DNA of 64,000 nucleotides from Mimachlamys varia (Eukaryota; Mollusca; Bivalvia; Pectinida; Pectinidae): positions 25,867,001 to 25,931,000 of the forward strand of contig OX392545.1 of assembly GCA_947623455.1 (NCBI GenBank), written 5' to 3'. Of this stretch, positions 60,493-64,000 are shown one piece after another. The notes beneath the pieces were generated by a model. It worked only from the letters and a program-made list of their open reading frames with translations. It ran no database searches and had not been told where the DNA came from. Positions within the stretch are counted from its first letter, which is position 1. The number at the start of each line of letters is the position of its first letter. The position numbers and the translations under genes were made by a program.

Positions 60493-63413
60493 ATTTTATT
60501 TTGCTGTATCGTAACGAAAACTGTTTAATCAAACATGTAAAACAACACAAAATAAGTCGTACGTCATAGTAAGTTCAAACTACATCACCTCGAGGCACTG
60601 TGTGAACATTTTGTAGTTGAAGTTCGTTCGTCACAGAATGCCATGGTGTCGTAAAGAAGTGTATATTCTGAGAGTTTAATCATCGCTAACAACTTGATCT
60701 GATCCTTTCATCGTGGCCCCCATACCGTGTTAACATTGCATATATATAAATCAGCGAGCACTTCAGTTTCAGCACATCTTTAGATATTAAATATGATAAC
60801 GTCAAAGTTAACGTTCAGTGGACCTTTCATCTACAAGTAGTATTTACTCTGAAATAGTCTCACGGTACAATTAGGACAAACAAAATAGATGTAAACAAAC
60901 GAATGATGTCGCTAAAAAGTATCTTATATTTGGAGTTTAAGTTAATGAGTGTCCTATTATCAAAATTAAATTTTGCATGTCAGCTACAGATTATGAGTTT
61001 AAGAATGTTTATCTTGATTGCGAGCTGCGTTGGCGATTCTTTGATAAGAGTGTTTTTGTTTCATATTCATTACATTAAAACAACGATCTGGTTATAAACA
61101 AGTGCGTAGGAATGTTTTGATCGGTCGTCTTAACGGGGCGGAACACGGCATCGGTTTTTCCGTTTACGTTGGATTTTCCATTTTTCTCAGTTGAGACGTA
61201 TGTCGTTAACTATTTAGATCAGGGTCAAATCGTTTAGGAACAGAAAAATTGGACGCGTTACCGATTCGTTCTTTATAGATTTCGCTTTCAATGTATTAAA
61301 CTCAGTTTCGATGAATAGTTTAAAGTTTTGGAGGTGGAGGAAAGCCGGAGTAATAGAAAAAAACGACCTACAGTGTCAGTGTGTGGGCTAGTGTTAGGTT
61401 TTCGGGACACCTTAACCATTCGGCCACCGTAATGGAAATTCAGTGCCGAATGAATAATTCAGTTAAAACACAATTCCATTATAATTAATAAATGTCAAGT
61501 AGTGTCGCGTCGAAAATAAACCATTGATATCAAATCATGATCTCTCGGCATTGTCCATCGCGTTCAAGATCTTGAACATGAACATAAACTATTGTTGCCT
61601 ACCATACTAAATGTTTTTTGTACAATTATTCGTACACTTTACATTGTGAAATATACTTTCACGAAAGCTCGTACACTTTAAGGGGTAAAATTGTGTTTTA
61701 CAAATAAACGAATTTTGCAAAAGTAAAACACAATTTCACAAATATCTGTATACTTTCTGCACAAAAATATATTTCAAAGAAAATAAGTTTACTGATATCA
61801 ATATAACATCTTTTTTGCAGTGTTATCACTGGCTATATTTTTCGCGTGATTCATAAATGAAAAAATAGTTAAGAAAACTAGAAGTCGATCCTTTGTAAGA
61901 AATATTTACGGCAGTGTTCAGTGTATAGTTTCATCACACACACCAGAGCTTATCTTTCCAAGGGAAGTAACTCAGTTAATGTCTTTTACATGTACAAATG
62001 TATAAGGTAATTCCTTCAAAGAAACGGAATGCCTGATATACAGTTGTAATTGTATTATGTATATTATGTAAACAATAGACGTTAACAACTGTATAGGCCT
62101 ATCGCCCTTAGGATATACTACATTTCCGTGGCTTAGCAAATATTTCTCGTCCTTAGTTCATTTTAAGGATTATTTGTTTAAACCCAATTCTTTCTGAAAG
62201 GGGCAATTAAGCGAAGTTTGTTTACTTTTTTATAATATCGCCAAAATGTAGTTCGGTAATCCTTGTGAACTATTCATACCGATATTTTGACAAAACTTGA
62301 TGTTTTACATACGTTTTTCAATTAACAAAAAGGAAATCCTTTATCTTCCAACCCATGCAAATGCGACATATGTTTACAAGCATCTATGAGCACAGAGCAT
62401 GCGTGTTTTCAGGTAAACAAATTTCCCTTGAGAGGGCCCCTTTGTGTTCGAGCCTTCGATAATATCTGCTTTTGGTATCTAATTATCAAGTACGGATTCC
62501 AGTGTCTGAAAATAGATATTTTTCAATTTCATTGGTTTTAAAAAACGCAGGTTCACTAAATTTCCTAATTAAATACTGAGTTTTTGTACAAACAAACTCA
62601 GTACAAAATTGTATATATCATTCATTCCAAACTGATGAATCTTATTTCAAATTACAGCGTCCACTCCTTTTTGCATGACTCAAATGATTGGATGAATTCC
62701 CAAAGCGACGTATAAGAGTTAATTAATTGCAACACATTGAAACCAATCGGAGGAAATCAGGTTCACATACAAAGTAATTGTGCTGTTTCAACTTAACCTA
62801 CATGTATAAAGTTTTGGTTTGACATGAAGGTATTCCCAGTACGCCGAAATAACAAATAATAGGTTATTGTATTTTTAATAAAACGAAAGAAACTGTTTAT
62901 TTCATTATATTTACAGTCTGTTTGGAATTGATAGTATATTGCCTATACATTTCTACGAATGCCTACTGAACTTTATTTTCCGATAAAATCAGTGGATCAC
63001 GCGCCTATTGGCGCAGCGCGCAGTAATACACTCCGTTACGATTTGAACACGAGGCCGCGTCACTACTTTCCAGACTCGATCAATATCCTGCCGCGTAGTA
63101 TGTGTTAATTTATTTAAGAAATTAATAAGAAGTATTTAAATGATTTTTTTAAATACAATAACAGTAACAAAGACAGTATGGTTTGTTTATATATGAACTT
63201 ATGTGAAAAAATAACAAAAAAAGATGAAATCTTTTGGAACTTTTTTGTTTACTTGTTGACTAAAATTTCGCGGGAGTTCGTCACCTCATAAGGCGGCTGT
63301 TTCAACAGTCTACTGAAACCAAACGATACTGTTTGATTTCATCGCAATTAGTATCATAATATCTGATTAAAGAAATAATTACACGTGGGAATATAAGGTC
63401 TGGACAGTAAATA
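60493..63413. other. Gene-free stretch with one SINE fragment
   Basis: No supported gene. 61326-61433 is a family 1 SINE on the minus strand ('gtggaggaaagccggagtaa', 'accttaaccattcggccacc') with an internal deletion. A short palindromic patch at 61620-61745 has repeated 'cacttta/cgtacactt' and 'ttttgtaaa/tttacaaa' segments. The rest is AT-rich and featureless. Confidence 0.4.
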
Positions 63414-63572
63414 TAAGGATTAAAGTTTCTTTCTGGTGGTTTTATCAAAGGATAAAGTTCAGTAGGATATCGATAGTTGTTTCATGGAACGCTTCGCGTT
63501 CCATTCCAACTATCGATATCCTACTGAACTTTATCCTTTGATAAAACCACCAGAAAGAAACTTTAATCCTTA
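63414..63572. repeat. Near-perfect 159-bp palindrome (foldback element)
   Basis: The left arm from 63414 (TAAGGATTAAAGTTTCTTTC...) is the exact inverse of the right arm ending 63572 over about 66 bp. After a short mismatch an inner stem ATGGAACG/CGTTCCAT closes on a 5-nt CTTCG loop. The single strand could fold into one ~75-bp hairpin. Ends TAAGGATTAA match the foldback at 23.6 kb. Confidence 0.85.
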
Positions 63573-63582
63573 AAGAAAACAA

Positions 63583-63660
63583 ATAGAGAATACCGAATTA
63601 TCATAATCCAAACTCAAAATCGATTAAACCAGGGGCAAAATATGAACAAAGGAAACATAA
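63583..63660 (-). repeat. Family A 3' fragment next to the palindrome
   Basis: 'agagaataccgaattatcat', 'aatccaaactcaaaatcgat' and 'taaaccaggggcaaaatatg' on the minus strand. The last 340 bp of the window beyond it show nothing recognisable. Confidence 0.65.
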
Positions 63661-64000
63661 GGTAACCCTAGTTACGCATTGACCGGGTTTTCGAAAGATG
63701 AAATACTTTCCAACCATATATCAGTATTACAATCATTAGAAATACCCGTTAATGATAAAGACGCTGACTAACCTCGGCTATATTTGATACCTAAACTACA
63801 GAAGGATCCGTATAAGCACCTTTTTATCGCTGACTCGTCTCATTGCTCAACCAAGAGCCATTATCAAACTTCTTACTACCAGTCTATGTACCGTTAAATC
63901 GGGGCTTCAGCCTTATTGTGGCACCGTATACTCCAGAAGTGGCATTAATGGGATATGGATTTTGAAAAACTCAAAAGAGCTTTTGATAAGTCTTGAGCAC

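Overview
The window is animal nuclear DNA. It is AT-rich, its genes are split by GT-AG introns, and most of it is non-coding and full of non-autonomous transposons, SINEs and minisatellites. It encodes several secreted collagen-plus-C1q-domain proteins in one cluster. Lineage expansion of such C1qDC immune lectins, together with these repeat types, points to a bivalve mollusc (inference; no species marker was read).

Layout. (1) 0.1-2.8 kb: a 915-bp Tc1/mariner-type MITE and a tRNA-derived SINE. (2) 3.3-7.3 kb, plus strand: C1qDC gene 1, six coding exons (signal peptide + coiled coil, linker, collagen, C1q), whose C1q exon carries an in-frame stop 15 codons before the conserved C-terminus. (3) 10.35-10.76 kb, minus strand: a solitary C1q terminal exon with its own poly(A) signal. 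(4) 17.3-21.8 kb and 44.7-47.4 kb, minus strand: the 3' half (one collagen exon + C1q exon) and 5' half (four exons) of a close paralogue of gene 1. Phases and collagen register match across the gap, so I read them as one ~30-kb gene 2 with a 22.8-kb intron. (5) Inside that intron, on the plus strand, lies the last exon (299 codons) of an unrelated, unrecognised gene at 42.9-43.8 kb, plus weaker candidate upstream exons. (6) 49.95-50.2 kb, plus strand: the terminal exon of a small Cys-rich protein. (7) 55.0-58.5 kb, minus strand: complete C1qDC gene 3 (248 aa; short collagen stalk; C1q domain split over two exons).

Gene 1 and gene 2 face each other tail to tail with the solitary C1q exon between them, so the cluster looks built by inverted duplication and exon shuffling. 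Two dispersed repeat families dominate the spacers. Family A has about 15 copies and a curiously conserved reading frame around [16 protein letters not shown]. Family B has about 8 copies and begins TGACGTAACACACACATATG. There are also a nested tRNA-derived SINE family, TTAA-flanked MITEs, long palindromes sharing TAAGGATTAA ends, a 2.5-kb element with ~150-bp inverted ends, and a 53/40-bp minisatellite.

Functionally, the C1qDC proteins are predicted to be secreted, to trimerise through coiled coil and collagen, and to bind ligands through the C1q head. No bacterial-type operons, CRISPR arrays or rRNA genes are present. All homology statements come from reading motifs by eye; no search was run.
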